Origin: Dryas octopetala
Lineage: Eukaryota > Streptophyta > Magnoliopsida > Rosales > Rosaceae
Length of the DNA stretch: 64,000 nucleotides
NCBI GenBank assembly: GCA_963921425.1
Contig: OY992835.1
Coordinates: forward strand, 9,176,001 to 9,240,000
Reading direction: 5' to 3'
Within the stretch, counting starts at the first letter, position 1. The number at the start of each line of letters is the position of its first letter. Below, in pieces: positions 54,227 to 64,000 of this stretch. The position numbers and the translations under genes were made by a program. The notes below the pieces were generated by a model, which was given only the letters and a program-made list of their open reading frames with translations, was not told the DNA's origin and searched no databases.

Positions 54227-55230
54227 CTCTATATATATATATATATATATATTAAGAATTATATAATATGATGAGCGTAATTATGTGTCTATGACTGGCC
54301 GGGTTTATGGGTCCCTAGCTTGGCTCTTTCTATATATAGAGAGCTACTGGATGTTGCTTGCCGTCTTTACCGCTTGATGGACAAAAGTTGGACTCTGCAT
54401 GGATTTAATAGTGACATATATTTATTTATTTTATTAGATTTTGTGTCTACTATGGTGGTTAGTTGTTTGCATAAATATGCTTGAATTGGGAGTTTTCTCT
54501 TGATTTCTTAATTATCTTGACCCTAGATGGCTATCTTTTGGTCAAAATAGAGACCCTAGTTGTAAGTTGTTATAGCTTTATTAATATCTATATTGGGACA
54601 GAAAAACTGTCATGCCTAAACCCAATAACAATTCAGGCTTCAACTTTGGTCCTATGAATGATGAGGTTGGGTTCACTAGCTGCATAAACTCTTTTAAATC
54701 GGCTTCATTTTATTAATTTATTTATTGGGTCCAATTGAATTATGAAGTTGATATCTCAAGCTTAATTAAATTATTCCTTCCCCGAATTTGGCACCTAATA
54801 AAAATATATAAATGATAAAAAAACAACTGGTAGCTAGCAACAAAATAATGAGGCATTTCAGTAAATTAAGTAATTTAATAGAAAAGAACAACAAAACTAA
54901 TCCGCAAATTAAAATTTGATGAAGCAAAGTATTGGATAAAAACTAATAAGCTTTAGCAATTTCTTATCATTCCTCTTTTATTACAATTGAACCAGTTGTA
55001 CACTGACACATTAATTTAAGCTTACAATTAACTCATAAACATACATGATACAACACAAGCGCAGTTTCAATACATTGTTCCATTAATATGCACATTTGTT
55101 TGCCACAATACCCTAAATCAAAATGGTCGGTTTGAGTCAATGACATTCATTTCAACCTCTCTTTTTAGCTATAGGCCAAGCATAACCACACTATGAGCTG
55201 AGTGGAATTCCTGAAAGTGATTTCTCCGGC
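54227..55230. other. Intergenic DNA
   Basis: AT-rich. It starts with a (TA)n run (54228-54251). No gene recognised. The last 250 bases could be the 3' side of the minus-strand ORF at 55231. Confidence 0.5.
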
Positions 55231-55527
55231 CTAAAGCTCATACACATTATTAACATATATAGAAGCAACTTTACCGGCAGCAAATGCGCACACATGGATA
55301 GATCCAGCTGAGGCCTCATCAGTTTTTGTGCTGAAGCCTCCCACTTTCTGTACACTTACAACGGCTGGTTTTCGTGCAGAGAAGTAGCTAGTAGCCGATT
55401 CGCATTTGCATCCAAAACCTTTAATCACAGTCTGATAACCCATACTAAGGACAAAACAAGTAGCTAGGAGCCCATGCGAATCGGCTGGATCGATTTTTTT
55501 TTTTTTTTTTTTATCAAATGTTACCAA
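55231..55527 (-). CDS. Hypothetical small protein or exon, unrecognised
   Basis: An open frame of 98 codons ending VASIYVNNVYEL. The first residues (a lysine run) come from a T/A run, so a more credible start would be the internal Met of MGYQTVIKGFGCKCESATSY, about 70 residues. It contains four cysteines in that part (GFGCKCE, HVCAF, plus one upstream), and is otherwise Ser/Ala/Val/Lys rich. A 13-bp inverted repeat (AGCCGATTCGCAT at 55394 and its complement at 55473) lies within it. I do not recognise the family. No clear promoter. It may be the last exon of a gene, a pseudogene piece, or chance. Confidence 0.3.
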   Translation of the reverse strand: MVTFDKKKKKKIDPADSHGLLATCFVLSMGYQTVIKGFGCKCESATSYFSARKPAVVSVQKVGGFSTKTDEASAGSIHVCAFAAGKVASIYVNNVYEL

Positions 55528-56553
55528 GGTAAGTTTAAATCCCAGCCCATCTCACCCCTAACTTTAACCCAAGCCCACTAAGTCTAACCCTTCTAGGCTT
55601 CTTCAATTTGTTACTCTCCTCATTCTCCGATCCAAGGACAATAACAACAACATTATTTAAAATTAAGAAGATAAAATTAAATGCTCTCACAAATTAAGAG
55701 CTTGTTTGGGATTACTTCTATAGGAAGCGTTTTTACTCAGTAGCACTTTCACTAGATGCGTTTTTGTTATAAATAAATAAATTTTTTTGAAAAAAAATCA
55801 AAATGCTACTAGGTGCTTCCTCATGAAGCGTTTTCGATCAAATTATTTAGTTAAGCATTCATATATAAGCATGTGTTTCCGTTTTGTCTAAATTAATTTG
55901 TTGGTTTTATTGATTTTATTTGCATGTAGCATTAATGTCACACTTTGCGCATATTTTTCTTTGGCTTTTTATCAATTTATTCAACTGAATTTTAACCCAT
56001 TTTTTACTTCACCACTTAATAAATTTTTTAACTCGATGTGACACTTTAATTTTAAAAAAATTTCAATGTTAAACCACCGTAAAAAAATAGTCACTTTAAG
56101 GGATATTTTGGTCATTTGGGTCCCAATTAAATTTTTTTAAGATGATTCTATTCATTCTCCAAAATATACTTTCCACACCTAAAAATTTCTAATTTTACCC
56201 AAAAGTCAAAATGTTTTTTAAAAAAAAAAACCACAGCAACCCCACCGCCCCTCCCTCCACCACCACCGACGGTCCTCGCTCCAACCACCTCATTCCCCCT
56301 CGATCACCTCCTCCCAACCAGCCCCCTGAAAATCCACCTCATGCATCTTTTCTCTTTTCTGCACAAAACCTAGAAAAGGAGAATATAATCATGATCACCA
56401 TCTTAATCTTGATCTGCCCAACAACAAAGAAAGGAACTGATGGAAGGAAAGATTTTGGGTCTTAGCTAGGAAAATTGACTTTAATTTCGTCATCATCTTT
56501 AGTAGAAGATCTGAAAATGATTGTGGGAATTAAGTGGACCGGGGAGGTTAAAG

Positions 56554-56588
<35 letters not shown>

Positions 56589-56879
56589 AGGGAATGGTTG
56601 CGTTGAGCAATGTCTAGGAGAGCTATTGCATACCCAGTTGCTAGTTTTGTGTGGAAATATGTGGGTGAAGAAGAAATGGGAGAAAGGGGTTTAAAAATGA
56701 TCGAGGGGTTAAAGTTAGAACTTTGTGAATGAAAGATGGGGTTTTGTTGTAGATTAAGTTGCTGGGTTTGGTGGTGGGGTGGAGGTGGGGGTTGTGGAGG
56801 GTGGGCTGCAATATAGAACATGGGTGGGGGTGGTTTATTTAGGTTTTTATTTGTTTTTTCTCTTCAAAAATAATAAATT
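55528..56879. other. Intergenic DNA with microsatellite
   Basis: After a T run at about 55494-55512 the sequence CCCAGCCCATCTCACCCCTA and onward looks like a short retroposed fragment. A (GA)14 microsatellite is at 56557-56585. CCACC-rich (56225-56340) and GGTGG-rich (56760-56830) stretches are mutually complementary in composition. Open frames there have no domain. Confidence 0.45.
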
Positions 56880-57530
56880 TATGTACTAAATTTCAATGTA
56901 TTTTTCATTTTAATTACCAAAACATTTATATCATTTCACTTTAAATATTAAATTTGAGTTTAAGTATTAACATTAAAAAATATGGTTCTACATATATAGC
57001 ACTCGACACTATTCACCGAGCATTCAAGAAACATTTTTGTTTTACAAACTCAATGGTTATTAATTTTTTATTGTTTTGTTGTTTTTTCAGTGTTTATAAG
57101 GCTTAAACTTTAATGTTTAGTTTATAGGTTTTGGAAGTTTATCTCCCAAGCCTAAATAAAAAATATTAAACTTTTATAAACTTTGAATTTTTATGAATTT
57201 CAAACAGTTATAACTGTACATATAGCCAAAAAAAAAACTAATGGAAAACCATCGAGCGCTTGGTGTCAAAAAATTCATATTTCATACAGATTTGTGACCT
57301 AATCCAAAATATTTTGCTCTAAGTTAGTACCTAAATTAAAAAAAAAAAAATTTGTGACTTGCTACTTATCAGTGTCAAAAAATTAACCTTTCATACATAT
57401 TTGTGACATAATCCAAAATATCGTGCTCTAAGTTAGTACCTAAACTAAAAAAAATTAGTGTGTTGCTGCTTTGCTGAAAAACAATTGATATTTAGTATTT
57501 CATCCTAATTTTCTAAATATTAATTACATA
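56880..57530. repeat. Dispersed AT-rich repeat, second copy
   Basis: Inverse-oriented relative of 36842-37330: for example CTCTAAGTTAGTACCTAAA (twice, near 57317 and 57429) and GAAAAACAATTGATATTTAG. The doubled segment at 57290-57460 is a local duplication of about 110 bp. Confidence 0.6.
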
Positions 57531-59149
57531 CAATTTTAGGAATGTTATAAATTTTGTTTTTTTAAATAAAAAGACATGTGTAAACCCTTTATTGATTCCA
57601 GGGGTTGCTGCAATTTATTCTTTTTTGATTGATGGTAGAAAACTAATATGGAAAGACTAACATACTCTTATTTTTAACATAAATATTAACGAAATGTAAA
57701 AGACGTTTAACATTGAATTTTTTTTTAATTTAAGGTGCAACATTGAGTCAAAAAAATTTATTAAGTGGTAAAATGAAAAATGTGTCAAAGTTCAGGTGGA
57801 TAAATTATTAAAAAAAACTTTTGCTTTTACATTCAAGGTTTGCAATTTTCAACTCATTGATTAATTGGATGAAATTTCAATAAGAAAACAAATTCAACAT
57901 ATGCGTAATAGCTAGGAAAAGCCTTTTGAACACAACATGTGTACTAAAATATCGACATTTGCGCAATAGAAAAAGCTCATCCGCACTAGCTGATGCGAGT
58001 GCGAAGAGGCTAGTTTCATTAGTTTGAATATAAAAATGTAAGGAAATTAAAAATTTTCAAAAATGACTTAAACTTTGACCTATGTTTCAATTCTGGATAT
58101 TAGTTATAGCTTGTATCAATCTTTCCCCTCAACTTTACTTTCGATGCCAATATGCCACTTCCACCAACTTGATTTGTAAATTTCGTCCAAAAGTGATCAC
58201 ATGTCACACACGTGATCACTTTTTCAAGGGTCAATTCATTATTCTACTTGTAATATAAAAACATAAAAGTCAAAATACTTCATGTATGTTGCCATTTTTT
58301 AGACAAAAAATATAATTGGACTAACGGATCGAATAGGTAAATTAGCTTCAAAATTAAAGTTGAGGGAGCATATTGATACAACTCATGATACGTATCTTGA
58401 TCAAATTGACATATGGGTCAAAGTTTTATGGTGTGTTTGGATGGAGAAAAAAAAACTTGGAATTTAAACAAAACTCAGTATTTAAGAAATTACATGCTCT
58501 AATTTTCTTGTTTGAGTCTATAAATATAGAATTTTGTAAATTTTATGTGGAAAAAAACTTAGAATTTGAGGGCTGTAAATTCTAAGTTTAACTTCCACCT
58601 AAATTGGTGTCATTTTCAAAATTCTAATATTTACACAAAAAAAAAAAAAGCCGTGACCTCTTAAGGGAGCTGATCTTCATGGCCTGAGTACTCATCTTGG
58701 AGAGAGAGAGAGAGGGGTTTCTGAAGGAGAGTTTCAACAAAGAGAGAATAAATAGACAGAGATGATATCAGTGCGACTAATATCTCTATGTGGCTATTGT
58801 GTCCTTTAGCGCAGGGCAGCTTTTCTCAGGCTCAAAGGGACACTTGAGTCCTTGGGGTTAATTTCAATTGGAAAAGGAAAAAGAAAAAGAAAAACTTGGC
58901 ACACAGAATCTCAAGTCTTGCTGCAAGTTGTGGTTTTTAATTTTTTATTTTCAAAAATGCCTTCATGATTGGGTGAAAATGAAAGGAACCAAAAGTTATA
59001 TGATATTCCAATCAAAATCTTGTTGATTATATCTTTTTTTTTTTTTTTTGTAAGAGTTGATTATTTCATTTTCATAAATATCTGAAAGTTCTTAAGATAT
59101 ATATATAAGTACCATATTCTATTCATCATCGCGGCCACCACCACCGCCA
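57531..59149. other. Intergenic DNA
   Basis: AT-rich with several poly(A)/poly(T) tracts. A GAGAGAGAGAGAGAG run is at about 58701. No gene recognised. Confidence 0.5.
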
Positions 59150-59269
59150 ATGCCGCTGTCACCGCCACCTCCAACACCCCAATTTTCACCGCCACCATTT
59201 CTCCCACCATTTGTTGGCCCCACCATCACCATCACAATCACCATCACCATCACCATCACTCTTTTATAA
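59150..59269 (+). CDS. Possible third short proline-rich ORF
   Basis: A 39-codon ORF, MPLSPPPPTPQFSPPPFLPP followed by a (Thr-Ile) run from an (ACCATC)n repeat. A TATATATAA stretch lies about 45 bases upstream. It resembles the short proline-rich genes at 1230 and 5322 in style only. It may be chance translation of a CCACCN repeat. Confidence 0.22.
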   Translation: MPLSPPPPTPQFSPPPFLPPFVGPTITITITITITITLL

Positions 59270-59492
59270 AACTACTATAAATTCCGTATTTAAATTTCAT
59301 TATGATTTTATTTATCCAAATAAGAGAATTTTAAATTACTTCATTTTAAATTCCGTCATTTATGAGTTTCTTAGTAGTTTCAAATTATTTTATCCAAACG
59401 CACCATAAGTCTTTTTTAAAAACTTTTCCCAAAATGTAATGACTACAAATAGTAATTAACAAAAAACAAACTTCAAGCAATAACATCCAAAT

Positions 59493-60165
59493 TAAGGGCC
59501 AGGGCCAGTTTGGTATTGCTATGAGAAAAAACAGCTGTGATGTAAAACAGTTGAGTGTTTGATAAACTATGTTTTCAAAAGTGATGTGAGTGCAAAAAAT
59601 AATATCAAAGTGTTTAGTAAATGTTAATATAAAAATATTATGACTGTGTATAATTACTAAAATGGATATAATGCTGAAAGTGCATTTCACTTATTTGTTT
59701 GGTAAAAATAAAATGTTTTTTTTAGTTGTTTTTGAAATTTTTTGCTACAAATTTTTATTAGTATTAATTTTTCTAAGAACAACATTATTAAATAAGTATG
59801 CCTATTATTTTTTTAAGTATATTATAATTTTAATTGTATAAATGAAATATCATTATTAATTATCACAATACAAAATATAACTAACAATGGACATATTTTT
59901 TAATTTAAAATAAACAAATAAAAATTATAAAAATCAATGAGGGTATTATGGGTAAAAGAAAATATTCATTATTGCTGTGAGTCACTGCAGCTTTCAAAAG
60001 TACCTAGAAACCTGCTTTCTGTTTTTGCTGTGAGGAGTTCAGAATTGTAGGAAAAAACAGTTTTTTTTTTTTTTTTTACCAAACACCAAAACTGTTGTAG
60101 GTAATTGAGAATTGTCATCCATAGCAATTTTTGGGTACTCCACCACAATCCTAAACGGGGCCTAA
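59493..60165. mobile_element. Tourist-like MITE, first of a tandem pair
   Basis: 59496-60162, starting GGGCCAGGGCCAGTTTGGTA and ending with the complement of GGCCCCGTTTAGGATTGTGG, flanked by TAA (59493-59495 and 60163-60165). GGGCC-N-GTTTGG ends with a TAA/TTA duplication are typical of Tourist/PIF-Harbinger MITEs. Confidence 0.8.
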
Positions 60166-60859
60166 GGGCCAGTTTGGTATTGCTGTGAGAAAAAACTGCT
60201 GTAAAGTAAAACAGTTGTGAAGTAAAGTCAGCTGTAAAGTAAAGCAGTTAAGTGTTTGGTAAACTATGTTTTCAAAAGTGTTGTGAGTGCAAAAAACAGT
60301 ATCAAAGTGTTTGGTAAATGTTAATATAAAAATGATGTGACTATGTATAATTACTAAAATGGACATGATGCTAAAAATGCATTTCACTTATTTGTTTGGT
60401 AAAAATAATATGTTTTTTTACTTGTTTTTGAAATTTTTGACTACAAATTTTTATTAGCATTAATTTTTCTAAGAACAACATTATTAAATAAGTATGCCTA
60501 TTATTTTTTTTAGGTATATTATAATTTTAATCCTATAAATAAAATATCATAATTAATTATCACAATATAAAATATAACTAACAATGGACATATTTTTTAA
60601 TTTAAAATAAACAAATAAAAATCATAGAAATCAATGAGGGTATTATGGGTAAAATAAAATATTCATTGTTACTGTGAGTCACTGCAGCTTTCAAAAGCAC
60701 CTAAAAACCTGCTTTCTGTTTTTGTTGTGGGGAGTTGAGAATTGTGAGAAAAAACAGTTTTTTATTTTTTTTACCAACACCAAAACTGTTGTAGGTGATT
60801 GGGAATTGTCATCCACAGTAGCTTTTGGGTTCTCCACCGCAATCCCAAACAGGGCCTTA
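60163..60859. mobile_element. Tourist-like MITE, second of a tandem pair
   Basis: 60166-60856, about 90% similar by eye to its neighbour throughout, sharing the TAA between them; the right flank is TTA (60857-60859). It contains an extra internal AAGTAAAGCAG-like triplication near 60195-60250. Confidence 0.8.
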
Positions 60860-61929
60860 CTATATGGGATATCAGCATCAGTCCAAGTTTCAAAGTTGGT
60901 TTCTAGCTTGTTAATGATTATTCTTAGAAAATTGGTAGATGGTGCTTGTACCACATGGACGGTATTTTCCATCACCAAGATAGTGCTCATAGTACTAATT
61001 ACACTACGAATTGTCACAAAATTAAAGGATATAGAGAGCAATTCACAATCTGTGAGGAAGTGGTCAAAAGCTAGATATTGCTTTTTCACTGAGTTGGTAC
61101 TAGAGAAAGCATATATATGATGTTTCATACGTTGGGGTACGGTTGTTCCATATGTTTGACTTAGAAAAAGAAAAGTTCAGGAGAAAAAAAAATTTGGAGG
61201 CAAAAAACCTCATTTCTCTGTGTTGGGTGATTAAATTTACAATTTTACTAAAGATTTTTAACTTTTACACCACTTAATTGGCTTCCTTGCTTTATCCATA
61301 AAATTGTTAACAAGATATATACTTAAGAGTTAGTACTTTAGAGATGGATTACGAGACTTTTGTTAGATTCATTTAAGTATGTTTTTGTTCATTTTTTATT
61401 TTTTTTCATTTCATTTCCTTTTCATTTCATTAAGTCAAAAGATACTAAATCCTAAAAATCGGTTAGGCTAAAATAATTTTATTAAAAATTATTAAATAAA
61501 ACAGGCACACAAAATAATTTTAGGCTAAAATTAGATTTATTAAAAATTATAAAAAATTCTAGATGCTTCACTAAAATGGGTTAGGCTAAAATAATTTTAT
61601 AAAATAAAACAAGCACACAAAATTAGTCTGAGGGTAGAGTTATAAAGTGATACTTTTAAAACAAAATTTATAAATTAAGAAAAAGGCTCCCTCCCTATCA
61701 CCAAAAAACATAGAAAGAGTGGGAAACTATAAAACTATCGAGACTCATTATACAATAATAATGCCAATTAACATGTACATAATGCATGTCAAGAGACTAA
61801 ATAGTCTAAAAAAAGAATAAAGGTAGTATTATGAGAAAAACAGTGCATTACATTAGCTGACAAGTAAAAACAAACTGAAAATATAAACCATAAAGTAAAA
61901 GTAGGTAGGTGCCATGTACCTTCTAAGTT
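60860..61929. other. Intergenic DNA
   Basis: Two direct copies of TTAGGCTAAAATAATTTTAT occur (61464 and 61587), and a related AATTTTAGGCTAAAATTAGA lies between them (61515). Otherwise AT-rich with no gene. Confidence 0.45.
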
Positions 61930-62619
61930 CTTTTTTTTTTTTTTTTGCTCAAAAAAGTAAATGCATTAAAAGCCCAAAAGGTAAACCCATATTACATAAG
62001 CCCAGGCCCGGGCATAAACCGAAACAAAGGCACAGCCCAACAAGCAAACAAAATTCACAGTAAACTACAAATAAGAAAGTGAAGAAACGACAACAACAGA
62101 ACAAAAACGACAACAAAATCTCCTAAAGTTAGCCCTAACCAAAATCCAAAGCCAGCCATCCAACCACCACACCAGAATGGCACCAAGAACACCACAAGCG
62201 CCAACCACAAACCAGGACAACAACCACCAGTAGAGCTCCAGATGGAGCCAGAGAAGTCACTACAGTTTCCAGCAGATTAAGGAATGGGAGAACCCGCGCT
62301 TTATCCTTCGGAGACAGGGGAATGAGAGAACTCGTTTGGACAAACCATTTCGCACCAAACAACACCGCTGAAGAGATACCCCAGAAGTGCCACCTGAGCA
62401 GAGAGGTGAGGACTGGTTGTTGAAGCCACAAGAATGAGCTAGAAGCAGAGGAATTGATAGAAGCCCGTGAGAAGGTGAAAGAGATAAAGGGGAAAAATGG
62501 AATAAACATAGAGGTTAGGGGGAGATTTAGGGATGAAGAGGGCAGAAGACATGGAAGGAAAAACAAAGGGAAGCAAAAGAGAGGCATGAGGCCTCAGATC
62601 TAAGCACACCGGCCCAAGG
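61930..62619 (-). mobile_element. Possible LINE/retroposon fragment, minus strand
   Basis: On the minus strand the segment ends in ...TGCATTTACTTTTTTGAGCA and a run of about 15-17 A (61931-61947), as in plant non-LTR retroposons. The rest is C/T-rich on that strand with a 150-codon open frame (62587-62135) lacking recognisable domains. No target duplication was found. It lies directly behind the stop of the receptor gene. Confidence 0.35.
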
Positions 62620-64000
62620 TTATCGCCACCGACTCTCAAAACAGAGGGAGGAGCGAACAGAGCTTTTTGATAAAACCATCACATAAAGCTTATCTTGTAC
62701 TTTATCTAGGAATTGGAAATATGCATATCTCCACGTCTTCTTGAGCATCAAAGGACCAACCACTCCCCAAAATCCTGTAATGAATCCAAGTGCAACAGAA
62801 ATATAAAACCATGGAATCCGATGCGCACTCTTTACATCTTGGCTATTTTTAGTATCTGCATCAACGCCACTAGTGGATTGACACTCATTTGGAAGTGGGT
62901 CACCACAGAGTTTGGGATTCCCCTCAAATGCAGAGGCATTCAAGCCTTGGAGTTGACTGCTTGTTGGTATTGGTCCTTCAAGATTATTGTACGAGACATT
63001 GAAATCTGACAAGAAAGTAAGACTTGTCACTGATGCTGGAATTGTCCCAGACAAGTGATTCATGGAGAGATCCAATCCCTCCAAGTTTTTGAGGTTTGAT
63101 ATTTGGTCTGGAATTATGCCGGAGAAGCGGTTGAAGGAAAGATCCAACCGATGGAGAAGCTGCAATTGGCCGATCTCGGTAGGTATGCTACCACTGATGC
63201 TATTGTTCTCTAGGTATATGCATGGTGGGTAGTAAGACAAATAATTGAACTGTCGAGGTCTATCATCCATTTTATAGTCGAAGATAGGCAATTCAAGATA
63301 ATTATGATCTACTTGAGCTGCAATTTGTTTAGATACCAACATGGGCAGTCTGCAAAGTTCCTTTGGAAATTCACCTGAAATTAAGTTAGCTGACAATTCT
63401 ATCGAAGAGAGCTTTGGAAGGTTCCCCAGCCAACTAGGAAGTGACCCTGTGATTCTATTACTATGCAGTGCCAAGATCTGAAGCTTCTTGAGCTTATACA
63501 ACCATACAGGTATTTCACCAGTGAGCCCACAGTAAGCCAAATTCAATACTCTAAGATTTTTGAAACCATCATAATCAACCATGCCAATATCATTTGCTGT
63601 CGGCATTTTCTCCCCTACAAAATTTGTACCACATGATAGGAATACGAGCCTTTTGCAACCCACTAATATCTTGAGTGCTCCTGTGACATTAGTCAGTCTG
63701 TTGGAAAAAAGGGAGAGGAAGGACAGAGATTTCAATGAAAGAATCTCAGGTTGTATTTGTCCCTCTAGATTGTTATCACTCAGTCGAATTGCTTTCAGGG
63801 ACTTGCATGAGTAAAGACTTGCTGGAAACATACCAGTGAAGTTATTTTGCACTAGGTCAAGTTTAGTAAGTTGACCAAGTTTGGAGAAATTAAGGGTTGA
63901 AAGATTGCCTTCCAAGTTGTTGAATCCCAGATGTATTTCTACAAGGCTTGTGCAATTCATCAAAGAAGGGGGCAAAGAACCTTCTAGATTGTTGAAATTA
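62620..64000 (-). CDS. LRR receptor-like protein without kinase (RLP2/RLP3-like), 3' part
   Basis: Open from beyond the window edge to the TAA at 62620-62622; the N-terminus lies outside. It shows about 11 extracellular leucine-rich repeats of the plant type (LxxNxLxGxIP), for example NNLEGSLPPSLMNCTSLVEI and LNLAYCGLTGEIPVWLYKLK. An island interrupts them (VDHNYLELPIFDYKMDDRP), followed by the last repeats (LDLSFNRFSGIIPDQISNLK) and the NPKLCGDPLPNEC cap. An acidic stretch, one transmembrane helix (WFYISVALGFITGFWGVVGP) and a short basic tail follow. No kinase domain. The arrangement matches Arabidopsis RLP2/RLP3, relatives of the tyrosine-sulfated peptide receptor PSY1R; RLPs signal with SOBIR1-type partner kinases in immunity or development. 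The last 15 or so residues (after VMVL) read into flanking sequence and may not be ancestral. Confidence 0.9.
   Translation of the reverse strand, partial: NFNNLEGSLPPSLMNCTSLVEIHLGFNNLEGNLSTLNFSKLGQLTKLDLVQNNFTGMFPASLYSCKSLKAIRLSDNNLEGQIQPEILSLKSLSFLSLFSNRLTNVTGALKILVGCKRLVFLSCGTNFVGEKMPTANDIGMVDYDGFKNLRVLNLAYCGLTGEIPVWLYKLKKLQILALHSNRITGSLPSWLGNLPKLSSIELSANLISGEFPKELCRLPMLVSKQIAAQVDHNYLELPIFDYKMDDRPRQFNYLSYYPPCIYLENNSISGSIPTEIGQLQLLHRLDLSFNRFSGIIPDQISNLKNLEGLDLSMNHLSGTIPASVTSLTFLSDFNVSYNNLEGPIPTSSQLQGLNASAFEGNPKLCGDPLPNECQSTSGVDADTKNSQDVKSAHRIPWFYISVALGFITGFWGVVGPLMLKKTWRYAYFQFLDKVQDKLYVMVLSKSSVRSSLCFESRWR

Noticed and set aside
56211-56821. Pro/Ser-rich ORFs around the GA microsatellite
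   Set aside because: Produced by CCACC and GA simple repeats. Starts fall in A runs and there are no domains.
60674-61128. 148- and 145-codon ORFs on opposite strands
   Set aside because: They begin inside the second Tourist-like MITE, run out of it without any domain, and mirror each other.

Overview
This is a plant nuclear genomic window, almost certainly eudicot. It is AT-rich with spliced genes that have canonical GT/AG introns, and it is heavily populated by class I and class II transposable elements. The mobile-element mix and the receptor family at the right edge would fit Rosaceae, but that is an inference and not proven by the sequence. There is no prokaryotic-type organisation, CRISPR array or convincing RNA gene.

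Layout. 1-8.8 kb: two small proline-rich protein genes (1230-1421 and 5322-5606, both +) in a field of MITEs, then a Tourist-like element (7118-8592) with a second MITE nested inside it. 8.83-18.96 kb: a complete Ty3/gypsy element of the Tat type (LTRs 8835-9885 and 17907-18952, TSD GTCAC). Its gag-pol is frameshifted and lacks RNase H and most of integrase, and it carries an antisense, spliced, decayed extra gene. 19.5-20.0 kb: a hAT-like element with a perfect 8-bp TSD.

21.2-53.1 kb: the exons of one MATE (DETOXIFICATION) transporter gene on the minus strand. Seven exons can be placed (53059 down to 21194) with matching splice phases and an unbroken 475-codon sum, but the gene is spread over 31.9 kb. 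Exon 5 is split by a Ty1/copia element (24005-29308, with a 200-N gap). Intron 5 carries a CACTA element and intron 4 a MITE. Intron 2 is about 20.9 kb long and contains two whole genes: APO4 (31672-32853, -) and eIF1/SUI1 (37704-44291, +). These two are arranged head to head, with a 2.9-kb solo LTR in their shared upstream region. Intron 2 of eIF1 hosts an apparently intact, young Ty1/copia element of the RE1/Ale type (38251-43861, TSD TCCCC, uninterrupted polyprotein). Between eIF1 and MATE exon 2 lies a second CACTA-type element, itself split by a 3.2-kb solo LTR (46157-49394, TSD TTCGG). Its right end abuts the MATE exon 2 splice donor.

53.1-64 kb: the MATE promoter side, a degenerate TRIM element, a hairpin MITE, an unrecognised small ORF (55231-55527, -), a tandem pair of Tourist-like MITEs (59496-60856), and the 3' part of a kinase-less LRR receptor-like protein gene (62620 to beyond 64000, -).

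Working picture: APO4 (organelle RNA factor) and eIF1 (translation initiation) look functional. The MATE gene is probably dead, or at best needs an unusual splice over about 21 kb plus removal of an exon insertion. The rest is layered transposon history, and TSDs let the order of several insertions be read directly.
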